Assembly: GCF_006716745.1 (NCBI RefSeq)
Contig: NZ_VFPP01000001.1
Coordinates: 5,405,386 to 5,469,385 of the forward strand
Length of the DNA: 64,000 nucleotides
Reading direction: 5' to 3'
Source of the DNA: Saccharothrix saharensis
GTDB taxonomy: Bacteria > Actinomycetota > Actinomycetes > Mycobacteriales > Pseudonocardiaceae
Shown here: one piece after another, positions 34,661 to 43,753 of the stretch
Numbering within the stretch: the stretch's first letter is position 1
How the letters are laid out: the number at the start of each line of letters is the position of its first letter
Program-made: the position numbers and the translations under genes
Notes under the pieces: generated by a model
The model's database searches: none
What the model saw: the letters and a program-made list of their open reading frames with translations, nothing else
Told to the model about the DNA's origin: nothing

Positions 34661-37375
34661 GTGATCGAGTTCGCCGTGCTCGGTCCGCTGCGCGTGCGGG
34701 TCGACGGCCGGGACGTGCCGGTGCCCGCCGGCGCCGGGCGCACCCTGCTCGCCGCCCTGCTGCTGCGGGCCGACGAGGTCGTGCCCGCGGACCTGCTGGT
34801 CGACTGGCTGTGGGACGGGGCGCCGCCCAACCCGGAGCGCGCCAAGGCGACGTTGCACATGGCGGTGACCCGACTGCGCCGGGCGCTGGGCGAGGCGAAC
34901 GTGATCCGCACCGCCATCGGCGGTTACGTCGCCGAGGTGCCGCCCGACAGCCTCGACCTGCACCGCTACCGCGCGTTGGCCGGGCGGGGCGAGCACGCCG
35001 AGGCGCTGGCCCTGTGGCGCGGTGACCCGCTGCCGGACGTGCGGTCCGACCTGCTGCACCGCGACGAGGTCGCGCCCCTGCTGGAGCACCGCCTCGGCGT
35101 GCTCGAACAACGCCTCGACGGCGACATCGAGGCCGGTCGGGCCGCGCAGGTCGTGGAGGAGCTGCGGGTGCTGACCCGGCGGCACCCGGTGCGGGAGCGC
35201 TTCTGGGCCCAGCTGGTGCTGGCGCTGCACCGGTCGCAACGGCAAGCGGAGGCGTTGACCACCTACCAGGAGGTGCGCGCGCTCCTCGTCGAGGAGATCG
35301 GGGTGGAGCCGGGACCGGTGTTGCGCGAGGTCCACCGGCTGGTCCTGGCCGAGTCGGCCACGCCGGCGCGCGATGCCCGCCCGCCGCGCCAGTTGCCGGT
35401 CCGGCCGCGGGTCTTCGTCGGACGGCACCGCGCCCTGCGCGAGCTGGACGCCGCCGCGTCCGGTTCGGCCGTGGTGATCTCGGCGATCAGCGGCACGGCC
35501 GGCATCGGGAAGACCGCGCTGGCCGTGCACTGGGCGCACGAGGTCGCGGCGCGGTTCCCGGACGGCCAGCTGTACGTGAACCTGCGCGGCTACGACCCGT
35601 CCGGGCAGCCGATGCCGGCCGAGGACGCGCTGCGCGGGTTCCTCGAAGCGCTGGACGTGCCGCCGTCCCGGATCCCGCCGACGGCGCAGGGGCAGGCGTC
35701 GCTGTACCGCAGCCTGCTCGCGGGCCGGAGGGTCCTGGTGGTGCTGGACAACGCCCGTGACGCGGACCAGGTGCGGCCCCTGCTGCCCGGCACGCCCGGC
35801 TGCCTGGTGCTGGTCACCAGCCGCGACCGGCTCACGGGCCTGGTCGTGCGGGAAGGCGCCCGGCCCGTGCGGCTGGACCTGCTCGACCGCGACGAGGCCG
35901 TGGCGCTGCTGGAGGCCGGTGTGGGCCGGTCGCGGTCGACCGCCGAGCCGGAGGCGGTGGACCAGCTCGTCGCCCGGTGCGCGGGCCTGCCGCTGGCCCT
36001 GGCGGTGGTGGCGGCCCGCACGGCGGGCGCGCCCTCCGCGCCGTTGCGCGCGTTCGCCGACGAACTGGCGGCCGACCGCACGCGGCTGGACGCGCTGGAC
36101 ACCGGTGACCGGCTCACGTCGGTGCGCGACGTCTTCTCCTGGTCCTACCGGTACCTGAGCGACGACGCCGCCCTCGTGTTCCGGCTGCTCGGCCTGCACC
36201 CGGGCCCGGACATCTCGCCGGCCGCCGCGGCGAGCCTGGCCGCCCTGCCCCTCACCACGACCCGCCGCGCGCTCGCGGAGCTGGCGCGGGCGCACCTGGT
36301 CGCCGAGCAGGTCCCTGGCCGGTACTCGCTGCACGACCTGCTGCGCGGCTACGCCCGCGACCAGGCCGCCGAGGAGCACGCGCCGGCGGAGCTCCGCGAG
36401 GCCGGCACCCGCCTGCTCGACCACTTCGTGCGGACCGCCGAGCAGGCCGACAAGACGCTCTACCCGGAGCGCAAGCCGGTGGACCCGCCCCCGGCGCGGC
36501 CGGGCGTCCGGCCCGAGCACGTCGAGTCGCACGCCGCCGCGCTCGCCTGGTACGGCACCGAGTTCCGGACGTTGCTGGCGGTGGCGGCCCACGCGGCCGA
36601 GCACGCGTCGGACGCGCGGGCCTGGCTGATCCCCGAGTGCACCGCGACGTACTTCCACTCCAGCGGGCACTGGCCGGAGTGGCTGGACGCGTGCCGGCAG
36701 GCGTTGGGCGCGGCGCGACGGCTCGGCGACGTCCGGGGGCAGGCGGCCATGCACCGCGGCCTGGGCCGGGCGGCCACCCTGCTGCACCGGTGGGGCGAGG
36801 CCAGGGAGCACCTCGGCACGGCCCGCCGGCTGTTCCACGACCTCGGCGACCGCGTGTCCGAGGCTTACGTGCTGGTGAACCTCAGCGGCATCCAGGAGAC
36901 GGGCAACAGGTCCACCGAGGCGCTGCCGCTGCAACTGGCCGCGCTGGAGCTGTTCCGGGAGCTCGGCCACGCGCACGGGCAGGCGCGGGCGCTCACCGCG
37001 AGTTCCTGGAGCTACCACCTGATCGGCAGGCACGAGGAGGCGGTCCGGCACGCCACGGACGCGGTCCGGTGGTACGAGCGGCTGACCGACCTGCCCGGGC
37101 ACGCGGCGGCGTTCGGCACCCTGGGACTCGCCTACCGCGAGCTGGGACGGCTGGACGACGCGCTGACCATGATCCGCGAGAGCCTGGACCTCTTCGTGGA
37201 GTCCGGCGACCGCTACTACGAGGCCGGGGTGTGGCGCGACCTCGCCGAAACCCACCGGCGCCTGGGTGACCGGGAAGAGGCACGTGCCGCCGTCCGCGCG
37301 GCGCTGACGATCTTCGAGGAGCTCCGGCACCCGCTCGCCGACGAGGTGCGGCGCGAACTGGAAGAACTGGGTTGA
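34661..37375 (+). CDS. AfsR-type transcriptional regulator (BTAD-NB-ARC-TPR), copy 2
   Basis: A 904-aa regulator. The winged helix (FAVLGPLRVRVDGRDVPVP, WLWDGAPPNPERAKATLHM) is followed by a BTAD domain to about 245. The NB-ARC domain has P-loop GTAGIGKTALA (about 278-288) and Walker B VLVVLDNARDA; the TPR region ends in HRRLGDREEARAAVRAALTI. GTG 34661 follows AAGGGGG and begins where the homology begins. Its N-terminal third is close to the other copies but its TPR part is clearly diverged, so ligand or partner sensing may differ. Confidence 0.9.
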   Translation: MIEFAVLGPLRVRVDGRDVPVPAGAGRTLLAALLLRADEVVPADLLVDWLWDGAPPNPERAKATLHMAVTRLRRALGEANVIRTAIGGYVAEVPPDSLDLHRYRALAGRGEHAEALALWRGDPLPDVRSDLLHRDEVAPLLEHRLGVLEQRLDGDIEAGRAAQVVEELRVLTRRHPVRERFWAQLVLALHRSQRQAEALTTYQEVRALLVEEIGVEPGPVLREVHRLVLAESATPARDARPPRQLPVRPRVFVGRHRALRELDAAASGSAVVISAISGTAGIGKTALAVHWAHEVAARFPDGQLYVNLRGYDPSGQPMPAEDALRGFLEALDVPPSRIPPTAQGQASLYRSLLAGRRVLVVLDNARDADQVRPLLPGTPGCLVLVTSRDRLTGLVVREGARPVRLDLLDRDEAVALLEAGVGRSRSTAEPEAVDQLVARCAGLPLALAVVAARTAGAPSAPLRAFADELAADRTRLDALDTGDRLTSVRDVFSWSYRYLSDDAALVFRLLGLHPGPDISPAAAASLAALPLTTTRRALAELARAHLVAEQVPGRYSLHDLLRGYARDQAAEEHAPAELREAGTRLLDHFVRTAEQADKTLYPERKPVDPPPARPGVRPEHVESHAAALAWYGTEFRTLLAVAAHAAEHASDARAWLIPECTATYFHSSGHWPEWLDACRQALGAARRLGDVRGQAAMHRGLGRAATLLHRWGEAREHLGTARRLFHDLGDRVSEAYVLVNLSGIQETGNRSTEALPLQLAALELFRELGHAHGQARALTASSWSYHLIGRHEEAVRHATDAVRWYERLTDLPGHAAAFGTLGLAYRELGRLDDALTMIRESLDLFVESGDRYYEAGVWRDLAETHRRLGDREEARAAVRAALTIFEELRHPLADEVRRELEELG

Positions 37376-37380
37376 CCGCG

Positions 37381-40122
37381 GTGGGGGACGGGACGACCTT
37401 CCGGGTGCTCGGTCCGCTGGAGGTGTGGCGCGGTGACGTGCCCGTGCCGGTTCCGGCGGGGCGGGCGCGGTTGTTGTTGGCGGTGTTGCTGTTGCGGGCG
37501 AACCGGCCGGTGGCGGTGGACGAGTTGGTGGACCGGTTGTGGGACGGTGGTGCGTCGAACCCGGACCGGGCCAGGGCGACGTTGCAGATGGTGGTGCGGC
37601 GGCTGCGGCAGGCGCTGGGTGAGGCGAACGTGGTGCGCACGGTCACGAACGGCTACCTGGCCGAGGTGCCCGCGGGTGCGTTGGACCTGCACCGGTTCCG
37701 CGCGTTGGTGACCGACGAGCGGTTCGCCGAGGCGTTGGCGCTGTGGCGGGGTGACCCGCTGTCCGACGTGCTGCGTCCCGAGGAGGTCGCGCCGCTGGTG
37801 GAGGAGCGGTTGGCCGTCCTGGAACGGCGGGTCGAGGCGGACCTGGAGGCGGGCCGGGCCGCCGAGCTGGTGCCGGAGCTGCGCGCCTTGACGCGGGAGC
37901 ACCCGTTGCGCGAGCGGTTCTGGGCCGCGTTGGTGCCCGCCCTGCACCGGTCGGGGCGCACGGCCGAGGCGTTGGCCGCGTACCAGGAGGTGCGCACGCT
38001 GCTCGCCGACGAGCTGGGCGTGGACCCCGGTGAACGGCTGCGTGACGCGTACCAGGAGGTCCTGGGCGCGGGGGTCGGGCCGCGCGGCCGGCCGATCGCG
38101 CCCCGGCAGCTCCCGGCGGACGTGCGCAGCTTCACCGGGCGGCACGGGGAGATCGCGGAGCTGGACCGGGTGGCGGCGGACGCGCGGGTGGTCGCGATCA
38201 CCGGCATGGGCGGGCTGGGCAAGACGGCGCTGGCCGTGCACTGGGCGCACCGCGCGGCCGCGGCCTTCCCCGACGGGCAGCTGGTGGTCAACCTGCGCGG
38301 CTACGACCACGACCTCCGGCCGCTCACGCCCGGTCAGGCGTTGACCCACCTGCTCGGCGGGCTGGGCGTGGCGCCGGAACGCATCCCCCTCGGGCTGGAC
38401 GACCAGGTCGCGCTGTACCGGTCGGTGGTCGCCGACCGGCGCACCCTGGTCGTGCTGGACAACGCCGCCGACGTGGCGCAGGTGCGGCCGCTGCTGCCGC
38501 CCGGCGGCGGGAACTTCACCGTGATCACCGGCCGGGACGACCTGCGCGGCCTGGTCGCGCTGGACGACGCCGTGCTGGTCCGGCTGAACGGGCTCGCCCC
38601 GGCGGAGGCGGTGGACCTGCTGCGCCGCATCCTGGGCCCGGACCGGGTGGACGCCGAACCGGAAGCGGTCGCCGACCTGGTGCGGGTGTGCGCGGGGCTG
38701 CCGCTGGCGCTGCGGGTGGCCGCCGCGACCCTGACCGTCGAGCCGGGCGGCGTCGCCGACTACGTGGCCGCGCTGCGGTCGGGTGACCGGCTCGCCGAGC
38801 TGGAGATCCCCGGAGACCTGCCCGCCGCGGTCCGCTCGACGTTCAACCTGTCGTACCGGAAGCTGACGCCGACCGCGCAGCGGCTGTTCCGGCTGCTCGG
38901 CGTGACGCCGTGCCGCGACTTCACCGCCGAGTCCGCCGCGGCGCTGACCGGCGTCCGGCCGGACGAGGTGCGGTCGACGCTGGGCGAGCTGCTCCGCGCG
39001 CACCTGCTGGAACAGCACCGCCCGGGCCGGTACGCGCTGCACGACCTGCTGCGGCTGCACGCCGAGGGCCGCGCCCGGACCGACGAGACCGGGCCCGAGC
39101 GGGACCGGGCCGTGGACCGGTTGCTCGACTTCTACCTGCACAACGTCGACCGGGCGGACCGGGTGCTGCGCAAGAGCCGCACCGAGCTGCCGCTGACCCC
39201 GCTGACCGACGCCGTGCCGCTGGTGGCCTTCCCCGACCGCCGGCGCGCCGTGGGCTGGGTGGACGACGAGTTCCCGAACCTGCGGGTGCTGGTCGGGTTC
39301 GCGCGGGAGCGGGGCAGGCTGGAGCACGCCTGGCAGCTGCCCACCGGTCTGTGGGGCTACCTGTACCTGTCGTCGGTCTGGGCCGAGTGGTCGACGTTGA
39401 CCCGGATCGCGCTGGACTCGGCGCGCCTGCTGGGCAACCGGTTCGCCGAGGCCGTCGCGCTGCACACCCTCGGCAGCATCCACCGCAACACCCTGCGCGG
39501 CGAGGAGGCGGTGCCGCTGTTGCGCCAGGCGCTGGAGATCCGCGAGGAGATCGGGCACGGGCACGGCATCGCGGTGACCCTGACCGAGCTGGCGAGCGCG
39601 TACCAGGCGCTGGGCCGCTACGACCTGTCCGTCGAGCACGGCAGGCGCGCGGCCGAGCGGCGCGCCGAGCAGGGCGACCTGGCCGGCCTGGTCGTGACGT
39701 TGAACAACTACGCCGGGACGCTGCTGCTGGCGGGCGACCCGGAGCAGGCGCTGGAGGTGTGCCTGCGGGCGGTCGCGCTCAGCGAGCGGATGCCCGACCA
39801 GCCGGACTTCGGCGCGGTGAAGGACACCCTGGCGCAGATCCTGGCCAAGCTGGGCCGGTTGCGGGAGGCGGCGGACACGTACCGGGAGATCCTGGCGCAC
39901 GGCACCGAGGCGTGGAGCGGGCTGAACGTGGTGCGCCTGCACGCCAACTACGCCGACCTGCTGCTGTCGACGGGCGACCGGGACGCGGCCCGGACCCACC
40001 TGGTCCGCGCGCTGGACCTGTCGGTCGAGCGCGGCCTGCCGCACGAAGCCGACCTGCGGGCCCGGCTCGCCGCGCTCGGGGTGGGCGCGGACGAGGCGGG
40101 GGAGCCGCGCGGTCGGGCATGA
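37381..40122 (+). CDS. AfsR-type transcriptional regulator (BTAD-NB-ARC-TPR), copy 3
   Basis: A 913-aa regulator, the closest paralogue of copy 1 along its whole length (shared QLPADVRSFTGR, GMGGLGKTALAVHWAHR and HTLGSIHRNT/HTLGGITRN TPR motifs). The P-loop is near residues 275-285. The start is GTG 37381; a TTG at 37372 that overlaps the copy 2 stop is an alternative. It directly follows copy 2, so the two form one operon. The stop overlaps an ATG that opens a decayed fragment. Confidence 0.9.
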   Translation: MGDGTTFRVLGPLEVWRGDVPVPVPAGRARLLLAVLLLRANRPVAVDELVDRLWDGGASNPDRARATLQMVVRRLRQALGEANVVRTVTNGYLAEVPAGALDLHRFRALVTDERFAEALALWRGDPLSDVLRPEEVAPLVEERLAVLERRVEADLEAGRAAELVPELRALTREHPLRERFWAALVPALHRSGRTAEALAAYQEVRTLLADELGVDPGERLRDAYQEVLGAGVGPRGRPIAPRQLPADVRSFTGRHGEIAELDRVAADARVVAITGMGGLGKTALAVHWAHRAAAAFPDGQLVVNLRGYDHDLRPLTPGQALTHLLGGLGVAPERIPLGLDDQVALYRSVVADRRTLVVLDNAADVAQVRPLLPPGGGNFTVITGRDDLRGLVALDDAVLVRLNGLAPAEAVDLLRRILGPDRVDAEPEAVADLVRVCAGLPLALRVAAATLTVEPGGVADYVAALRSGDRLAELEIPGDLPAAVRSTFNLSYRKLTPTAQRLFRLLGVTPCRDFTAESAAALTGVRPDEVRSTLGELLRAHLLEQHRPGRYALHDLLRLHAEGRARTDETGPERDRAVDRLLDFYLHNVDRADRVLRKSRTELPLTPLTDAVPLVAFPDRRRAVGWVDDEFPNLRVLVGFARERGRLEHAWQLPTGLWGYLYLSSVWAEWSTLTRIALDSARLLGNRFAEAVALHTLGSIHRNTLRGEEAVPLLRQALEIREEIGHGHGIAVTLTELASAYQALGRYDLSVEHGRRAAERRAEQGDLAGLVVTLNNYAGTLLLAGDPEQALEVCLRAVALSERMPDQPDFGAVKDTLAQILAKLGRLREAADTYREILAHGTEAWSGLNVVRLHANYADLLLSTGDRDAARTHLVRALDLSVERGLPHEADLRARLAALGVGADEAGEPRGRA

Positions 40123-40818
40123 GGGCGTCGTGGGCGTGCCCGCGCGCGCTGAGCGGGATGAACCCGCTGGTCGAGCACCGACCCGGCCGCTTCTCCCGGC
40201 ACGACCTCGTGCACGCTTACGCCCGCGAGGTCGTGGCCGGGTGCTTGGGGCCGGCTCGACCACTACCTGCACACCGCGAAGGAGGTCGAGTCCGTGCGCG
40301 CCCCCCACCGCGACCCCGGGACACCACTCGACCCGCCGGCCTGGCTGGAACCGGAGAGGACCACCGTGTCGGGGGTGGTCGAGCAGGCGCCGGCCGCGGC
40401 CCGCGCCACCGGCGACCGGCGGGCCCGCGCCAACCTCCACGCCGACCCGCGCGTCCTGCACGAGGACGACGGCAAGCACGTGGAGGCGCTGGACCATGCC
40501 CGACAGACCTTGGCGATCGCGGACGGGCCGGGTGAGGCCATGCTCCACCGCCGCACCCTCGACCCGGCCGGCCACCTCCACCACCGCGTCGGCACCCTCG
40601 CCGACGCGGTGCGCGGCTACGTCGTAGCGCCGCCGGTGCACCGGTCCATCGGCGAGCGCTACGACGAAGCCCTGACCCCGGACCGCCCGGGCGACACCCT
40701 GGCGGCCTCGGGCGACCACGACGCGGCGCGCCGGCTGTGGTCCGGGGCCGTGACCGCGCCGGACGGCCCGGGTCGCGCCGCCGCGCACCGCGCCCAGGCC
40801 GAGGCGGGCCCGCCGTGA
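40119..40818 (+). pseudogene. AfsR-type regulator remnant, C-terminal part, frameshifted
   Basis: From ATG 40119 (overlapping the copy 3 stop) the frame reads NPLVEHRPGRFSRHDLVHAY, which is the end-of-NB-ARC/winged region of AfsR proteins. Near 40245 the similarity moves to another frame (LDHYLHTAKEVESVRAPHRD). From about 40294 to 40818 an open frame continues with degraded TPR-like sequence (EALDHARQTLAIADGPGEAM). The N-terminal DNA-binding and P-loop regions are missing. Its end overlaps the GTG of copy 4. Confidence 0.7.
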
Positions 40819-43709
40819 CCGCCGCGGGACCGCGCCCGGCCGTCCGGTTCACCCTGCTGGGCCCGCTGGAGGTGTGGCACGGTGACGTGCCCGTCCCGAT
40901 CCCCGCCGGCCGCGCGCGGGTGCTGCTGGCCACCTTGCTGTTGCGGGCGAACCAGCCGGTGCCGGTGGACGCATTGGTCGAGCGGCTGTGGGGTGACGCC
41001 GCGCCGAACCCCGACCGGGTCAAGGCGACGTTGCAGATGGCGGTGCGGCGACTGCGGCAAGCGCTCGGCGACGCCAACGTCGTGCGGACGGCCACCAACG
41101 CGTACGTGGCCGAGGTCGACCCCGAGTCGGTCGACCTGCACCGGTTCCGCCGACTGGCGGCGGGAGGCCGGCACGCCGAGGCGCTGGCGTTGTGGCGCGG
41201 CGAGCCGTTGTCGGACGTCGAGTCGGACGCGCTGCACCGCGAGGACGTCGAGCCGCTGCGCGACGAGTGGTTGGCCGTGCTGGAACGACGGGTCGAAGCG
41301 GACCTGGCGGCGGGCCGGGCCGCCGGGCTCGTCCCCGAGCTGCGCGCGCTGACCAGGGCGTACCCCCTCAGGGAGCGGTTCTGGGGTCAGCTGGTGCTGG
41401 CCCTGCACGGCAGCGACCGGCAGGGCGAGGCGCTGGCCGCGTTCCGCGAGGTGCGCGAGCTGCTGGCCGAGGAGCTGGGCGTCGACCCCAGCGAGTACCT
41501 GCGCGCGGTGCACCGCACCGTGCTGGCCGGTGACGCGAGGCCCGCGCTCACGCCGTGGACCGCCCTGTGCCAGCTGCCCCCGGACACGGCCGACTTCATC
41601 GGCCGCGACGACCTGTGCGCCCGTGCGTCGGCGCTGCTCACCGACCGGTCGCGGACGGCGGTGCCGGTGGTCGCGATCACCGGGGCACCCGGCACGGGCA
41701 AGAGCACCCTGACCGTCCGCGTCGCGCACGCCCTGCGCGACCGGTTCCCGGACGGCCAGCTGTTCGTCCGCCTGGACGGCGCCGGCGCGGCGCCGCGCGA
41801 CCCGGCCGAGGTGCTGGCCGAGCTGCTGACGGCGGTCGGCCTCAACCCCGCCGCCATGCCGGACCGGCTCGAGGCCCGCGCCGCCGCGTTCCGGTCCCGC
41901 GTCGCCGACCGCGCGGTGCTCCTGGTCCTGGACGACGCCGCGCGCTTCGACCAGGTGCGGCACCTCCTGCCCGGCACGGCGACCAGCGCGGTGCTGATCA
42001 GCAGCCGGCACCTGCTCGGCGGCCTGCCCGGTGTCCACTCGCTGCGCGTGCCGCCGCTGACCGCCTCGGCGGGACTCGCCCTGCTGTCGCGGGTGATCGG
42101 CGACGGCCGGGTCGAGGCGGAGGCCGGGGCCGCGGCCTCGATCGCGGAGGCGTGCGGCGGCCTGCCGCTGGCTCTGCGGATCGTCGGCGCGCGGCTGGCC
42201 GCGCGGCCGTCGTTGCCGCTGGCCAAGCTGGCCGACCGGCTCGCCGACGAACGCCGCAGGCTGGACGAGCTGGCCGCGGGTGACCTGGAGGTCCGCGCCG
42301 GCCTGGAGCTGAGCTACGAGGCGTTGCCGCCCGACGCGGCGCTCGCGTTCCGCAGGTTGGGGCTGATCGGCGCGTCCGACGTGGCGTCCTGGGCGGTCAA
42401 GGCGCTGACCGGCTTGGCCGACCCGGAGCAGCCGATCGAGCGGTTGGTCGAGGCCAACCTGCTGGAGGAGGTGGGCCGTGACGCGACCGGCGAGCCGCGC
42501 TACCGGCTGCACGACATCCTGGCCGTGTACGCCGCCGAACTGGTCGAGCAGGACGACGGCGGCACCCGGGCGCTGCGGGCCTACCTCGACGCGCTGACCG
42601 CGCTCGCGGACGCCGCGTGCCACCGGCTGGCGGCGACCGTGGACGAGCTGCCCCTGATCCCGGCGGAACCGTCGACCGTGCTCACCGCGGCGGAGGTCGA
42701 CCGGTTGACCGAGGACGGCGTCAAGTGGCTGCTGGTCGAGCAGGTCCCGCTGGAGCGCGCCATCGAGGTGGCCTGCCGCCGGGGCTGGGGAGCGGTGGCG
42801 GCCGGGCTCTACCAGCGCACGGTCAGGTACCTCGACGTCTACATCCCCCTGGACCGGGTGGCCGAACTGGCCGAGCGGGTGGCCGGCGTCCTGCACGCCG
42901 GGGGTGACGTCCGGTTGGCGTGGGGCGTGGAGTTCCACCGGGTCTACCAACTGCTCAAGCGCTCCGTCGAGGACGGCCTGTTGCAGCAGTTGGAGCGGTG
43001 CGCCGAGGTGTTCGGGCAGCACGGCGACACCGTGGAGGAGGCGATCGCCCTGGCGACGCTCGCGCACTACGGCCACATCAACGGCCAGGAGTCGGCGATC
43101 GACCTGGCCCGTCGCGCGGTCGAGGCGGGGCGGAACAGCGGTTCCCGCACCGCCTACTGCTCGACGGTGCGGGAGCTGGCCCTGATCCTCGGCGAGTCGG
43201 GACGTCACCGGGAATCCCTGGCCTGCTTCGAGGAGGCGTTGGCGATCTCCCGCGACCTCGGGCCGCTCCCCGAGGCCCAGGTGCACTACGGCATCGCCCG
43301 GTGCGCGCTGGACAGCGGCGACGTCGACCGGGCGGTCGAAGCGGTGGACCGGGCGGTGCGCCTCGTCGGGACGATCGACGACCCGCGGGCCGCGGGCTGG
43401 GTGACGAACCTCGCCGGCCGGGTGAAGCTCGCCGCCGGCGACCACGCCGAGGGCGTGCGGCTCGCCGGCCGGGCGCACCGGATCTTCGTCGACATCGGGG
43501 AAGGCATCGGCGTGGTGGACGCGGTGGCGTCCATGGCCGAGGGCTACCTGGAGCTCGGCCGGCCCGAGGACGCGCTGGCCGTGCTGGAACCGGCGATGCG
43601 CGAGTACCGGGACGTCGGCGCGGCCCAGGCGATCGACAGGTTGCGACAGGCCCTCCAGCGGGCCTCGGCCGTGGTCCCGCGACCCGGCGGCGCACCGTCG
43701 GTCCCGTGA
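40815..43709 (+). CDS. AfsR-type transcriptional regulator (BTAD-NB-ARC-TPR), copy 4
   Basis: A 964-aa regulator. The winged helix and BTAD (FTLLGPLEVWHGDVPVPIP; LWGDAAPNPDRVKATLQMAV) are close to copies 1 and 3. The NB-ARC part is distinct: the FIGRDDLCARA linker, P-loop GAPGTGKSTLT (about 290-300), Walker B VLLVLDDAARF and a different TPR tail. This suggests a shared DNA-binding head fused to a different sensor module. GTG 40815 overlaps the stop of the remnant upstream. Confidence 0.9.
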   Translation: MTAAGPRPAVRFTLLGPLEVWHGDVPVPIPAGRARVLLATLLLRANQPVPVDALVERLWGDAAPNPDRVKATLQMAVRRLRQALGDANVVRTATNAYVAEVDPESVDLHRFRRLAAGGRHAEALALWRGEPLSDVESDALHREDVEPLRDEWLAVLERRVEADLAAGRAAGLVPELRALTRAYPLRERFWGQLVLALHGSDRQGEALAAFREVRELLAEELGVDPSEYLRAVHRTVLAGDARPALTPWTALCQLPPDTADFIGRDDLCARASALLTDRSRTAVPVVAITGAPGTGKSTLTVRVAHALRDRFPDGQLFVRLDGAGAAPRDPAEVLAELLTAVGLNPAAMPDRLEARAAAFRSRVADRAVLLVLDDAARFDQVRHLLPGTATSAVLISSRHLLGGLPGVHSLRVPPLTASAGLALLSRVIGDGRVEAEAGAAASIAEACGGLPLALRIVGARLAARPSLPLAKLADRLADERRRLDELAAGDLEVRAGLELSYEALPPDAALAFRRLGLIGASDVASWAVKALTGLADPEQPIERLVEANLLEEVGRDATGEPRYRLHDILAVYAAELVEQDDGGTRALRAYLDALTALADAACHRLAATVDELPLIPAEPSTVLTAAEVDRLTEDGVKWLLVEQVPLERAIEVACRRGWGAVAAGLYQRTVRYLDVYIPLDRVAELAERVAGVLHAGGDVRLAWGVEFHRVYQLLKRSVEDGLLQQLERCAEVFGQHGDTVEEAIALATLAHYGHINGQESAIDLARRAVEAGRNSGSRTAYCSTVRELALILGESGRHRESLACFEEALAISRDLGPLPEAQVHYGIARCALDSGDVDRAVEAVDRAVRLVGTIDDPRAAGWVTNLAGRVKLAAGDHAEGVRLAGRAHRIFVDIGEGIGVVDAVASMAEGYLELGRPEDALAVLEPAMREYRDVGAAQAIDRLRQALQRASAVVPRPGGAPSVP

Positions 43710-43713
43710 GGTA

Positions 43714-43723
43714 TGCATATGCA
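43714..43723 (+). promoter_or_regulatory. AT-rich palindrome TGCATATGCA upstream of Hsp70-like gene
   Basis: A perfect 10-bp palindrome in an otherwise GC-rich stretch, 31 nt before the ATG of the Hsp70-like gene. It may be a -10-like element or an operator; no convincing -35 is seen. Confidence 0.3.
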
Positions 43724-43753
43724 GGCCCGCCCCGGCCGACGAGGGGATGACGG

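Noticed and set aside
37216-40788. 1190-codon minus-strand frame opposite AfsR-type copy 3
   Set aside because: It is a repeat-rich mirror of the regulator, with the same type of shadow seen opposite copies 1, 2 and 4.
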